DNA of 64,000 nucleotides from SMWD01 sp002729875 (GTDB taxonomy: Bacteria; Pseudomonadota; Gammaproteobacteria; Steroidobacterales; GCA-2729495): assembly GCA_036010905.1 (NCBI GenBank), contig DASCMH010000004.1, positions 1 to 64,000 of the forward strand, read 5' to 3'. Numbering within the stretch: position 1 is the stretch's first letter; every line of letters begins with the position of its first letter. Shown one piece after another: positions 1 through 8,335 of the stretch. Below the pieces are notes generated by a model, which did no database searches, was not told where the DNA came from, and saw nothing but the letters and a program-made list of their open reading frames with translations. The translations under genes were made by a program, and so were the position numbers.

Positions 1-164
1 AACCTTTTTGCTGCCCTTGCTAATGTGCAGAGAATACAGAATTTTCATCAATACATTTCACTGTCAAGATCGGCGTCCGACAACGGTAAACGGTTTCCGG
101 TTGCGGAAATAAGAACTGCATCACATTTTAACGCCTGCACGAACGGCACGGCACAGGGATTGAG

Positions 165-240
<76 letters not shown>

Positions 241-299
241 ACGCGAGGGCGCGAGTTTACACCGCACAGCCAGTAGAAATCCATATGCCCGTATGGCAC

Positions 300-1124
300 C
301 TAGAAGCGCAGCGTTAAAAACGCCTTGGGCCCCCACCGACGGTCATCATCAATGAGCCCCAAAAAACTCAGATCTGCCGACTCAACATCTACCTCCAGCA
401 TATCGTAACCAATGCCGATGCCAACAGAATCCAGAAAATTATATCGCAAACCTGCCCACAGATTAATGATGCTGCCGTCAGAGTCCTCGTAGTAGATCGA
501 CAGATAATCACCGTTTAAAGTAAATTGCAGATTGGTCGACAGGTTCCAGCTGAGGGACAAACCAATTATCGGCAGCAGCGTATCAGCAGCTAACACGGTT
601 TGGTCACCGCCGGAAATCGAACCCATACCGTTCGTCTGAGATACCCAGTAGTTAGCGGTTAAAGCCGAAATCTCCACTTTTTTTTCACCCACATAAGTCC
701 AATGCGGGCCGGTGGACATCACATCAGTCTCATGGCTTGTCGCCATATCTGTGTCAAATGGTGAAAGATGGCTGCTGAATTGAAATGAACCATGCAACCC
801 GCTGCGCATAAAGTGACCCAGATCGAAGTAACTGTCCGCAAATGAAGCCTGTTGCATGGAAAGCTGACTCGCGTAGTAGCGAATAATCGATTCGACTGCA
901 ACCGGTTGGGAGTCCTCTCCAAGAACGTGGGCAATATCAGGAGGCTGTTGAGATTCCTGAAAATGAGCCTGTGTATAGCTCGACGATTTATTGCCGCTGA
1001 ACTTTGCTATGAAACGACCCCAGCCAGAAGTGTCGGCATGTGCCAGCGTACCGGTCAGCAAGCCGATACAGACCATGCACCCGATGCCTGACCGACGCCC
1101 ACCAAGTCCTGCCGCTATCCACAT
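300..1124 (-). CDS. Outer-membrane beta-barrel-like protein, function unknown
   Basis: This 274-residue protein starts at ATG. It has a signal peptide whose cleavage fits ALAHA-type sequence near residue 30. The mature part has alternating hydrophobic and aromatic stretches and ends in a terminal phenylalanine (LTLRF), the usual signature of a protein folded by the BAM complex. I recognise no catalytic motif and no named family. The C-terminal 100 residues read like paired barrel strands with short polar turns. It lies alone between the tRNA and a ferredoxin gene. Export and outer-membrane location are inferences from the signal peptide and C-terminus; a periplasmic beta protein is the alternative. 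Confidence 0.75.
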   Translation of the reverse strand: MWIAAGLGGRRSGIGCMVCIGLLTGTLAHADTSGWGRFIAKFSGNKSSSYTQAHFQESQQPPDIAHVLGEDSQPVAVESIIRYYASQLSMQQASFADSYFDLGHFMRSGLHGSFQFSSHLSPFDTDMATSHETDVMSTGPHWTYVGEKKVEISALTANYWVSQTNGMGSISGGDQTVLAADTLLPIIGLSLSWNLSTNLQFTLNGDYLSIYYEDSDGSIINLWAGLRYNFLDSVGIGIGYDMLEVDVESADLSFLGLIDDDRRWGPKAFLTLRF

Positions 1125-1269
1125 GAATGTACTCCGCTACACAACATCCAAGCTGAATAGTTGAACACTTCCGCCTAAACAGAACTGTGAGCCAGATGGC
1201 GTTTACGAAGTAAGCTGGTTTTATGTCAAACCGAATGACGGTAAATGGTGTCAGACCCCATTGCGACTA

Positions 1270-1590
1270 TTATTCTTCCGGCGCAACCGTCAGTTTCATT
1301 CCGTCAAGATCATCACTCATGGTGACCTGGCAAGCCAACCTCGAAGTACCTTCACCCTTAAAGCACTCTGTGTCCTCGAGCAGATCGAGTTCATCGTCGG
1401 AGAGTTCATCGAGTTTGGAACGCCATTCATTATCAATGTAGATATGGCAGGTAGAACAAGAACACATGCCACCGCACAAAGCCTCAATACCGTTATCTAT
1501 CTCACGAAGCGGTTCCATAATAGTTTGGCCGCTTGCCGCCTCTAGGACATGATCGCCCCCTGCCCTGTCCGTAACATAAATTGTCGCCAT
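1270..1590 (-). CDS. 2Fe-2S ferredoxin, adrenodoxin/putidaredoxin type
   Basis: A 106-residue soluble electron carrier. The cluster ligands are visible as C-x5-C-x2-C inside LCGGMCSCSTCH, and the fourth Cys lies about 35 residues later in RLACQV, the arrangement of vertebrate-type 2Fe-2S ferredoxins. The acidic stretch DELSDDELDLLED between them is the typical partner-docking helix. This class serves cytochrome P450s, Rieske oxygenases or Fe-S assembly. No reductase, P450 or isc gene is adjacent, so the partner is unknown. One extra Cys sits inside the ligand loop. Length and start (ATG) fit the family. Confidence 0.93.
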   Translation of the reverse strand: MATIYVTDRAGGDHVLEAASGQTIMEPLREIDNGIEALCGGMCSCSTCHIYIDNEWRSKLDELSDDELDLLEDTECFKGEGTSRLACQVTMSDDLDGMKLTVAPEE

Positions 1591-1840
1591 TGTCTTGCTC
1601 GTATCTCGATCTAAAAACGGCGCGGACTATACCACAGCAGCCGGGATTATCTAATACCGGCAAATAAACCCACCGCCGGGCAGTACCTCGTGGCAATGTG
1701 AACCAGGTCAACAACAGCAACCGGGCAGCGACCAGGATGGTCGCATCTGACAGAAACCCGGCTGGAGCATAAAAGCAAACTTACAGCTACGACTGCAACC
1801 CCGCAATGACCGGGGCTCCCAGAAGCGAAAAAAGCTGATC

Positions 1841-3226
1841 TTATTCCCCGTTAAAAGAAGCCGGCAACACCAGTGACACGGTTGTACCGCGCCCGACCTC
1901 GCTGTCGATTTGCAAGATCCCGCCGTGAGCCGTTGCAATTCTGCAGCACAGATACAGGCCAAGCCCAAATCCACCGGTATCACGAGAACGGGCCGGATCT
2001 GCGCGATAAAAGGGTTCTGTAGCCCGTTCAACCTGATCCGGCGACATACCTGAACCACGATCACTGACCGCAATCGTCAATGAGTCCGCAGTCGCTTCGA
2101 GTTGCACAACAATCTGATCTGCTTTGCTATGACTATAACAAAGTGCATTGTCGATCAGATTTTTCAACAATAGCCGAATTCTGATCTCATCAATGTCCCA
2201 CGGTACGGAATTTGCCGCCAGGCGCACCTCGATTCGGTCCTGTTCTTGCTGAAATTCAATAGCAACCAGTTCTTTGATCAACTGAACGAGATCGACCTTT
2301 GAGATCTGCAGTTTTAAGTGCCGTGTGTTCAGACGTTCACTTTCGAGCAAATCAGTGATCAGGTTCTCCATCTCGAGCACATCACCGAGAATGCTGCGTT
2401 TGGTCGTCTCATCGTCAAGAAACTCAAGCGCCACCTTGGTGCGCGTCAACGGAGACCGTAACTCATGGCTGATCGCAAGCAGCATCTGCTGCTTGGCTTC
2501 AAGCATGCCCTGCACATCGTCTGCCATCAGGTTGATATCGACAGCCAGGCGCCCAAGGTCGTCCCGACGGCTGGTCGGAATTCGATAATCCAGTTCGCCC
2601 TTGCCGATCCGCTCAGCACCATCTTTAATCCAGCCAATCGGCCGGATCAACCACGAAACCGCAAAAAAACAACCCGCCAGCACGAGGGTCGATATCAGGC
2701 CAATGAGGAGCGGTGCCGCCAGACTCGAATTCGCTCGCACTGAGATTTTCGGCGATGCGATCAGGATTCGGTAATTAGCCACATAGACACGCACAAAGGA
2801 ATGTTCATCGTGGCGAGCAAAAGCCATTGTTGCCGTCACATCCTTGCCGTCCGGGGTCACATAGATATCCTTCGGGACATGGTCAAAATAGCTACCAGGC
2901 TCAAATTTCACATTACTCAAATCAGGGAATGCGGGGTCTGACGACCAGTCGATATCACCCGGACCGATGATGCGAATATCCATCGGGTTATTGGCGGCAA
3001 TCTGACGGGCCCGCTCGATACTCGGTGGCAATCCGAGATCCCGCAGGAAGTAAGTGGTATGCAACGCAACATGAGAACCGATCATCTCGCGCAGATAATC
3101 ACGGTTCAGAACCAGATCAACGGCAAAGCGAGCCGTAAACGCGTAAATCAGCGAAGTCACCAGGAAAATCCCAAGCAGCCGGGCCGACAACGAACGAGCA
3201 ATTTTGTACAGCAGGGAGCGGATCAC
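1841..3226 (-). CDS. Sensor histidine kinase, CpxA/RstB-like
   Basis: A 461-residue inner-membrane sensor kinase. In order: membrane span at about 15-37, periplasmic sensor of about 125 residues, second span at about 170-193, HAMP, then HisKA with the phospho-accepting His254 in AISHELRSPL. The ATPase follows with N box KNLIDNALCYS, G1 box DRGSGM, F box PFYRAD and G2 box GGFGLGLY. All catalytic boxes are intact. The ATG overlaps the stop of the upstream response-regulator gene by 4 bases, so the two are co-translated. The stimulus is unknown; the sensor domain lacks motifs I recognise. Confidence 0.95.
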   Translation of the reverse strand: MIRSLLYKIARSLSARLLGIFLVTSLIYAFTARFAVDLVLNRDYLREMIGSHVALHTTYFLRDLGLPPSIERARQIAANNPMDIRIIGPGDIDWSSDPAFPDLSNVKFEPGSYFDHVPKDIYVTPDGKDVTATMAFARHDEHSFVRVYVANYRILIASPKISVRANSSLAAPLLIGLISTLVLAGCFFAVSWLIRPIGWIKDGAERIGKGELDYRIPTSRRDDLGRLAVDINLMADDVQGMLEAKQQMLLAISHELRSPLTRTKVALEFLDDETTKRSILGDVLEMENLITDLLESERLNTRHLKLQISKVDLVQLIKELVAIEFQQEQDRIEVRLAANSVPWDIDEIRIRLLLKNLIDNALCYSHSKADQIVVQLEATADSLTIAVSDRGSGMSPDQVERATEPFYRADPARSRDTGGFGLGLYLCCRIATAHGGILQIDSEVGRGTTVSLVLPASFNGE

Positions 3227-3918
3227 TCGACTACGGCCTCCTCGGCAACGAATGTATAACCCCTGCCCCAGACCGTCTTGATGAACCGCGGCCGTTTTGC
3301 CGTGTCACCCAATTTCTGGCGCAGCCGGCTCACGAGAATGTCGACAGACCGGGAGAAAATCTGGGCATCGATACCACGCAGGCCGTTGAGAATCTCGTCA
3401 CGTGACAGCGCCTTGCCAGAGTTCTGTGCAAACAGGGCCAGCAATTCGAACTCCATTGTCGTCAGTTCCAGCGGGCTGCCATCCAGTTCTATCGTGCGCC
3501 GCTCAGGGTTCAAGATCAGGCCTTTGAACTTCAGTTCGTCACTTTCTGCCTCCGCCGGTACTGCCCGCCGTAACACATTCTGGATGCGTACCACGAGTTC
3601 GCGCGGTTCAAATGGCTTGGGCAAATAATCATCGGCGCCGATCTCAAGTCCGACAATCCGGTCGGTAACCTCGCCACGAGCGGTCAGCATGATTATCGGC
3701 ACTACACTGGTCTTACGTATCGTCCTGCAAACCTCGAAACCGTCCTGCTCAGGTAGCATGACATCAAGGATAACAAGATCAGGCTGGTCCTTATTTAACA
3801 TCTCCAGCCCAACGGATGGCCTCAACGCCGACAAGAGGTCGAGGTCGAAACGTTGAAAATAGTTACCGAGTAACCCGGCAAGTTTTTCATCATCATCGAT
3901 TAATAGAATCTTCGGCAT
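3223..3918 (-). CDS. OmpR-family response regulator, CpxR/RstA-like
   Basis: A DNA-binding response regulator of 231 residues. The receiver has the acidic pair in LLIDDDEK, the phospho-acceptor Asp in VILDVMLPEQDG (about residue 52), Thr in MLTARG and Lys in LPKPFEPREL. The C-terminal winged helix shows the OmpR pattern, with FELLALFAQN, RDEILNGLRG and KTVWGRGYTF. I chose the ATG at 3918 over a TTG three codons earlier. It is first in a two-gene operon with the kinase (4-base overlap). Regulator genes of this type usually control envelope-stress functions; targets cannot be read here. Confidence 0.95.
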   Translation of the reverse strand: MPKILLIDDDEKLAGLLGNYFQRFDLDLLSALRPSVGLEMLNKDQPDLVILDVMLPEQDGFEVCRTIRKTSVVPIIMLTARGEVTDRIVGLEIGADDYLPKPFEPRELVVRIQNVLRRAVPAEAESDELKFKGLILNPERRTIELDGSPLELTTMEFELLALFAQNSGKALSRDEILNGLRGIDAQIFSRSVDILVSRLRQKLGDTAKRPRFIKTVWGRGYTFVAEEAVVE

Positions 3919-4188
3919 GGTTGACAATTTTCCACGGGCGGATCGTCTTTAACTACACGGCATTAGAGCCCGGTCTGATTCCGCACTGCAAAGTGTATTG
4001 TAACCCTCTGAATTCGCGCAGGATAAAACCGTTACAAAATGTTACAGCCTGATCAGGAATCGACTGTAGCCGGACCTTAGTATCTGCATCATGAAATTAC
4101 CAACCTCGGACTGAACTTATATTCGCCCACAAGAATACGTAAGAGTATAAATCGCCGAAATGAGATTGTGCTCACCGCCATCACGTTG
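3919..4188. other. Intergenic leader upstream of the response regulator
   Basis: About 270 bases with no credible gene. It should hold the promoter of the response regulator-kinase operon. I found no convincing -35/-10 pair on the minus strand. Confidence 0.4.
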
Positions 4189-4194
4189 TTAACC

Positions 4195-4455
4195 CCCTTG
4201 GCAACGTTGCCAGGTCTCTGAGCGAAGACCTGGCGGGCGGGTCGGGTATATGCCCGGTTCGCCCGTCACTTGCGTACCAACCGGCACAACGGAAAGCCCG
4301 GCGCCCCGTGCAATTCCTACCGAAAAATGGTTCCCCGACACGGGACCTCGGCAATTATGCGGTACAGGACGCCGGACATAGACTCTGATTGTAAACAGCG
4401 ATCCATCATGATCGCCCATTTTCGAACCCTGAGATCCTAATCCCGATCTCAGACC
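4195..4455. ncRNA. Candidate structured RNA of unknown class and strand
   Basis: A cluster of strong inverted repeats in a gene-free stretch. Seen directly: a perfect 14-base palindrome TGGCAACGTTGCCA at 4199-4212; a 9-base-pair stem GCCAGGTCT/AGACCTGGC at 4209-4234; a 13-pair stem with three G-U pairs at 4234-4265; nested stems CCGGCG/CGCCGG (4298-4303 with 4370-4375) and CCCGTG/CACGGG (4305-4310 with 4339-4344); GCGATC/GATCGC at 4398-4415; and CTGAGATC/GATCTCAG at 4429-4452. The first two stems share bases and exclude each other. It matches none of RNase P, tmRNA, SRP or 6S RNA that I can recall. A transcript is inference only. Confidence 0.35.
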
Positions 4456-4734
4456 ACGATTAGTTTTGTTGTGCTCTATGGCCGAATCAGGTCGCCGATT
4501 GCAATACGGGAATTATATACGATTCAACAAGTACCGCATGGCTGATCAGAAATTACCTTGTAAAAAATCAATAACTTACATTAAGTAAATCTGGTATATT
4601 TATGTTTTTTATAAATATATTTAAAGATATATCGCTTTATTATAGTGCAAGCCTGGGTTGCTTTTGTACGATCCGCTGCGCAACTTACCCGGATTTTGCG
4701 GGCCTCGCAAACCATGGACACCCGGAGACCAGTC
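4453..4734. other. AT-rich intergenic stretch
   Basis: No gene seen. The part at 4560-4645 is markedly richer in A and T than its surroundings, with runs such as TATATTTA and ATAAATATATTTA. On the minus strand a perfect TATAAT occurs near 4512-4517 without a clear -35. It could be a promoter for the structured element at 4195-4455 read on the minus strand, or a binding site for a nucleoid protein. Confidence 0.3.
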
Positions 4735-5679
4735 TCAGTCGACGATATCGGGCTCGACGAAACACCAGCCAATCGCCGGAACTTGCTGTTTCAAACGTTT
4801 TTCCAGGGCATTGATATGCGCAACGGCCTCGTCGATGCTCAGAGTCGAATCCATCCTGATCTTGATTGCGACCATGATTTTCGGCCCCACCTGTAACGTA
4901 ATCGTATGCAACAATCGTTCGATGGCCGGGTCTTCCACAATGACCTTATCGATCAATTTGCGCAATGCCGGCTCGGCGGAACGCCCGACAAGTAGCGACT
5001 TGATCCGGGTCGCAACAAAGACCGAGACCACAATCAGTACAACACCAATACAGATTGAGCCAAACGCGTCGTAACGCGTATCACCGGTGATACCGGCCAG
5101 AGCCACAAAAATAAATGCCAGCGTCAGTCCGATCTCGGCTGCGACATCCTCGCCGAGCACAACAACCAGTTCAGCATTGCGCGTCACAGCAAACCATTCA
5201 CGAAATGACTGTCGGCCACGCAGCTTCCTGATCTCTCTGAGCGCACCCAGCAGACTAGCCCCCTCAAGCACGATGGCAATAGCCAGTATCAGCAGGGCTG
5301 CCCAGATTTGCTCAAGTGGCTCTGGCTCCTGAAGCTTGTGGACACCTTCATAAATCGAGAACAACCCACCCAGACTGAACAACATGATGGCAACGATGAA
5401 GGCCCAGAAGTAACTGATCTTGCCATAGCCGAGAGGATGCTCAACATCCGGGGGTTTGCGGGCCTGAACCAGTCCGATGAACAACAGAACCTGGTTGCCG
5501 GCATCAGCATAGGAATGAATAGCCTCGGCCAGCATGCTGCCGGAACCCGTAAACCAGGCTCCCCAGCTCTTGGACAGCGCTATGCCGATATTGGCAAGCA
5601 GCGCATAAAGAATAGCTTTTTCGGAGGCTTCTTGCATATGATCAGGGCACATCATACTGGAACGCAGAAGCACGATCAT
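4735..5679 (-). CDS. Cation diffusion facilitator (CDF) family metal exporter
   Basis: An inner-membrane divalent metal/proton antiporter of about 314 residues. The family metal site is visible as HSYAD in the second helix (AEAIHSYADAGN). HPLGYGK follows the third segment as in FieF/ZitB-type proteins. Six hydrophobic spans are recognisable in the first 230 residues, followed by a cytoplasmic domain of about 80 residues with a beta-alpha-beta pattern. The metal cannot be told from sequence alone. The start is uncertain: TTG at 5691, ATG at 5679 and ATG at 5637 are in frame, and homology would fit the shortest form. It is divergent from the ferredoxin gene at 5725. Confidence 0.9.
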   Translation of the reverse strand: MIVLLRSSMMCPDHMQEASEKAILYALLANIGIALSKSWGAWFTGSGSMLAEAIHSYADAGNQVLLFIGLVQARKPPDVEHPLGYGKISYFWAFIVAIMLFSLGGLFSIYEGVHKLQEPEPLEQIWAALLILAIAIVLEGASLLGALREIRKLRGRQSFREWFAVTRNAELVVVLGEDVAAEIGLTLAFIFVALAGITGDTRYDAFGSICIGVVLIVVSVFVATRIKSLLVGRSAEPALRKLIDKVIVEDPAIERLLHTITLQVGPKIMVAIKIRMDSTLSIDEAVAHINALEKRLKQQVPAIGWCFVEPDIVD

Positions 5680-5724
5680 GCTCACAGCCAAAATCAGGCA
5701 TCAATCTACCGCACGGGTCGGATA

Positions 5725-6105
5725 ATGTCCGATCCAACTGCCGCCAATCTGCAGGATCGCGTCACACGACTTGGAATAGTCACAATTCGCCGGCATATTT
5801 TCCTGTGCTGCGACCAGACCAAACCAAAGTGCTCGGCCAAAAGCGACAGCCTCGAATCCTGGGCTTATCTGAAAAGACGCCTGACCGAACTGCACCTGAC
5901 CGGGCAAGGTGGCATCTACCGAACCAAAGCCAACTGCCTGCAGATCTGTATCGCGGGACCGATCGCCGTTGTCTACCCGGAAGGCACCTGGTATCGATCA
6001 TGCACACCGCAGGTTCTGGAAGACATCATCCAGCAACACCTGATTGGCGGCCAACCGGTCGCAGAGTACGCAATTACGACCCGGGAATTGCCTTCCGGTA
6101 CCTAG
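5725..6105 (+). CDS. (2Fe-2S) ferredoxin domain protein, thioredoxin-like fold
   Basis: A 126-residue protein of the thioredoxin-like 2Fe-2S ferredoxin group. Ligand cysteines are visible as RHIFLCCDQTKPKC near the N-terminus and ANCLQICIAGP in the second half, followed by the typical VVYPEGTWY and C-terminal IIQQHLIGGQPV. It probably carries electrons in the cytoplasm; no partner is adjacent. I chose the ATG at 5725 because the frame upstream overlaps the divergent transporter. The short gap between the two genes should hold both promoters. Confidence 0.9.
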   Translation: MSDPTAANLQDRVTRLGIVTIRRHIFLCCDQTKPKCSAKSDSLESWAYLKRRLTELHLTGQGGIYRTKANCLQICIAGPIAVVYPEGTWYRSCTPQVLEDIIQQHLIGGQPVAEYAITTRELPSGT

Positions 6106-6244
6106 GCCACGACGCCGAGCTTATTGATAAATCTGGCTGCTCAGGCCGGATTTACGCATGGCCACACTGAGCAAGCTGCAACACACTAATCATTATAAAC
6201 CTTCGTGGGAGGAACGCCTGCTTCATCCGTTCAGGAGCACCGCT

Positions 6245-6406
6245 ATGCATCGCAGGAATTTGTTGTTGTTAATGTTGTTTATCGCGCCCACCTATGCGGC
6301 CCGGCACAATAAACCCGGCAAGAAAGAATGCACGACCCTGTCTCATGCTGACTCAAAGCCGCCGTTCAACCAGCCAAATAGCGGACGTACCGCCCCGTCT
6401 TTCTGA
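6245..6406 (+). CDS. Small exported protein candidate, 53 residues
   Basis: Unrecognised. The ATG at 6245 has a good ribosome-binding site (AGGAG, seven bases upstream). The first 18 residues form a classic signal peptide: basic MHRRN, then LLLLMLFI, then APTYA before ARHNKPGKKECTT. The rest is polar and proline-rich with a single Cys. The combination of binding site and signal sequence makes it more likely real than the longer upstream reading, which starts at 6158 without a binding site. It could be a periplasmic small protein or a decayed gene end. Confidence 0.4.
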   Translation: MHRRNLLLLMLFIAPTYAARHNKPGKKECTTLSHADSKPPFNQPNSGRTAPSF

Positions 6407-6618
6407 GTTGATTTCGAGTAAGAAATCGTAACATGTTGAAATGCTTACCCTTCCTCTCTTTCGATGTGTTGACATAATGTGGCAGTTTGTTTGTCGGGTC
6501 GGATAGGTATATAAATGGGTAGCGACTCACCCGATGACGCAACGCCGGACGGTCGCAGACAAGCAACGATAACAGCCCGACCACGGGTATCGTGTATCCG
6601 TGGCGGGCAGGCGGAAAG

Positions 6619-6804
6619 ATGGATAGAGCCAATAAAATATTAGTCAACATTCTTTTTGGGCTAATGATCGCATGCCTTGCCGGCATCGCAGTTGAAACCG
6701 CTCGAGGATCTGCAAACGACTGCAACACCGTGCTATCGGGCACAATACAAAGTGGCTCTGATTGCCCAATCTCAAATCTGGCTTCCCCCAACCAGGGATT
6801 ATAA
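6619..6804 (+). CDS. Small membrane or exported protein candidate, 61 residues
   Basis: Unrecognised. ATG at 6619 follows GGCGGAAAG, a weak ribosome-binding site set close. A single hydrophobic helix (about residues 7-25, ILVNILFGLMIACLAGIA) is followed by a polar tail with two Cys about 15 residues apart. It ends 20 bases before the convergent acetyltransferase gene. Hydrophobicity and position suggest a real small protein, but no homologue comes to mind. Confidence 0.3.
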   Translation: MDRANKILVNILFGLMIACLAGIAVETARGSANDCNTVLSGTIQSGSDCPISNLASPNQGL

Positions 6805-6823
6805 TTTTATCTGCAACTGGATT

Positions 6824-7348
6824 TTATAGCCTGATCCAGTACCTTTGCACGATACAGTCACGCTCGGCCATGTATTCTTCATCGTCAAGCTGACCGCCAT
6901 TTCTGACGATAACCCGGGACGAACCCAGATTTTCCTTATCGCAGGTGACCCGCATGTCGCCAATCCCGAGAGATCGCGCCTCGAGCAACGATAGCCGCAG
7001 AACTTCTGTACCGTAACCTTTGCGTCTCGCTGAAGAACGCACACCGAAGCCGATGTGGCCACCGAGCTTCATCAACTCAGCAGAAAGATCACAACGTATA
7101 TTTGAAATCGCTACAATCTCGTCTTGCGCATCAATAAGCCAGAATGTGGAATTGGCGACATAGCCTTCCGGTAAATTTCGTCCCCGGGAGGCTGACTCTA
7201 ACCAGGCAACGTAATCATTGAAACTCTTGCCCACCCTATCCAGAACCCAGGGGACTAATTCTTCGCCACTTCTCCGGAACTCGGCAATAAAGGATTCGTG
7301 ACTTTTTCGTAGCCTGCTGGTCGGTCTGATGAGTCGCGCAGATACCAT
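6824..7348 (-). CDS. GNAT-family N-acetyltransferase
   Basis: A 174-residue acetyl-CoA-dependent acetyltransferase. Acetyl-CoA binding motif A is visible as GHIGFGVRSSARRKGYGTEV, with the RxxGxG/A signature. The preceding strand IVAISNIRCDL and the following DMRVTCDKENLGSSRVI, where the Asn recruits the second part of the fold, complete the GNAT pattern. I start at ATG 7348, because homologues of this group begin close to a LIRPTSRL-type segment; a GTG 14 codons upstream is the alternative. The substrate is unknown. It stands alone on the minus strand. Confidence 0.88.
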   Translation of the reverse strand: MVSARLIRPTSRLRKSHESFIAEFRRSGEELVPWVLDRVGKSFNDYVAWLESASRGRNLPEGYVANSTFWLIDAQDEIVAISNIRCDLSAELMKLGGHIGFGVRSSARRKGYGTEVLRLSLLEARSLGIGDMRVTCDKENLGSSRVIVRNGGQLDDEEYMAERDCIVQRYWIRL

Positions 7349-7390
7349 TCCAGCATTATAAACGCGGATGTAGCCGAGTTTTTCACCCAC

Positions 7391-7859
7391 TACAGGAACG
7401 GCTTAAATCCCAACAAACCTGCTGCCAGAGAAATCTCCGCAGCAGGAATCACGGCGTGAGGTCACGACTATCCGAAGGGTAAACCGAAGGTTTGTATTAA
7501 TGCGGGTCTGTAGCGGGTGAAAACTGCACGCAGTGGTCAACATCGACGATTAGCGTTTCATAATCATCAAGTCATGCAATGAGATTCAGACCGGCATCAG
7601 GATCTAGTACGACAGTGATATTTTCCGCCAGCTATCCTTCTACAGCCTTAAATCCACTCCTGCGGCTTTTCCAAAGGGTATCCGGACGCAAAATGCCGTA
7701 GTGTGAACAGCATCGCAGACCCTCGATGATAGCCGGCGGAGAATCACCTGAAGCCGCGTAGAGTGAAGGTTTCCCCATGCGGCCTTGCACTGCAAATAGT
7801 TGTTAGCCGAATGGGGTTTGCCCAATCCTAACCTGGGGTAAAAACACAGGAGTTTTAAG
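7391..7859. other. Intergenic region before the pilin gene
   Basis: About 470 bases without a credible gene. A stem CCTGCTGC/GCAGCAGG (7418-7425 with 7439-7446) has a 13-base loop and no T run. The minus strand at 7519-7629 reads, with an in-frame stop, like a scrap of a Phd/YefM-type antitoxin (LDDYETL), but that is too weak to call. The pilin gene has a good ribosome-binding site, AGGAG, near 7850. Confidence 0.4.
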
Positions 7860-8294
7860 ATGAACAAGGCAGTTGGTGGCTTCACCCTTATAGAACTGGT
7901 GGTCGTGATATCTATTCTTGGAATCCTGGCAGCCTTCGCCTTTCCGCGTTTCGTCTCCCTTGAAGCTGGAACTCGAACAACTGCGGTACAGGAACTTGGC
8001 GATAGTATTCGCAGCACATCTGCACTGGCGCACGCTTTATCGCTGGCTCAGGGCAACCCCGCCACGGTTACGATGGAAGGTCAGACCATTACCATGGCCA
8101 ATGCCTATCCGAACGAAGCAACCATTAATAATACCCTGATTGACATTAGCGGATTTACTTACACGGATACTGCGGGTGGCGCGACATTCACCAAGAATGG
8201 CGCCGCAACACCAGCTAGCTGTGGGGTCACTTATGTTGAGTCTGCAAATGCAGGTGCCCCGCCAACGATTACGGTTGATACCAGCGCCTGCTGA
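7860..8294 (+). CDS. Type IV pilin, MSHA (MshA)-like
   Basis: A 144-residue prepilin. The leader MNKAVGG is followed by the prepilin peptidase site and the type III N-terminal helix FTLIELVVVISILGILAA, with Glu5 of the mature protein present. After processing the Phe would be N-methylated. The segment after the helix (FPRFVSLEAGTRTTAV) and the late pattern MANAYPNEATINN match MSHA pilins. Two Cys near the C-terminus (ASCGV and the final C) would form the D-loop disulfide. No assembly ATPase, platform protein or peptidase is near, so it depends on genes elsewhere. Ribosome-binding site AGGAG. Confidence 0.9.
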   Translation: MNKAVGGFTLIELVVVISILGILAAFAFPRFVSLEAGTRTTAVQELGDSIRSTSALAHALSLAQGNPATVTMEGQTITMANAYPNEATINNTLIDISGFTYTDTAGGATFTKNGAATPASCGVTYVESANAGAPPTITVDTSAC

Positions 8295-8335
8295 TGCGTC
8301 AGGATGTTTAGCTATCCCTGATAAAGACATCCATA

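Noticed and set aside
7519..7629. Possible relic of a Phd/YefM antitoxin on the minus strand
   Set aside because: Only about 35 residues with an in-frame stop, and no toxin gene next to it. The similarity (LDDYETL) is too short.
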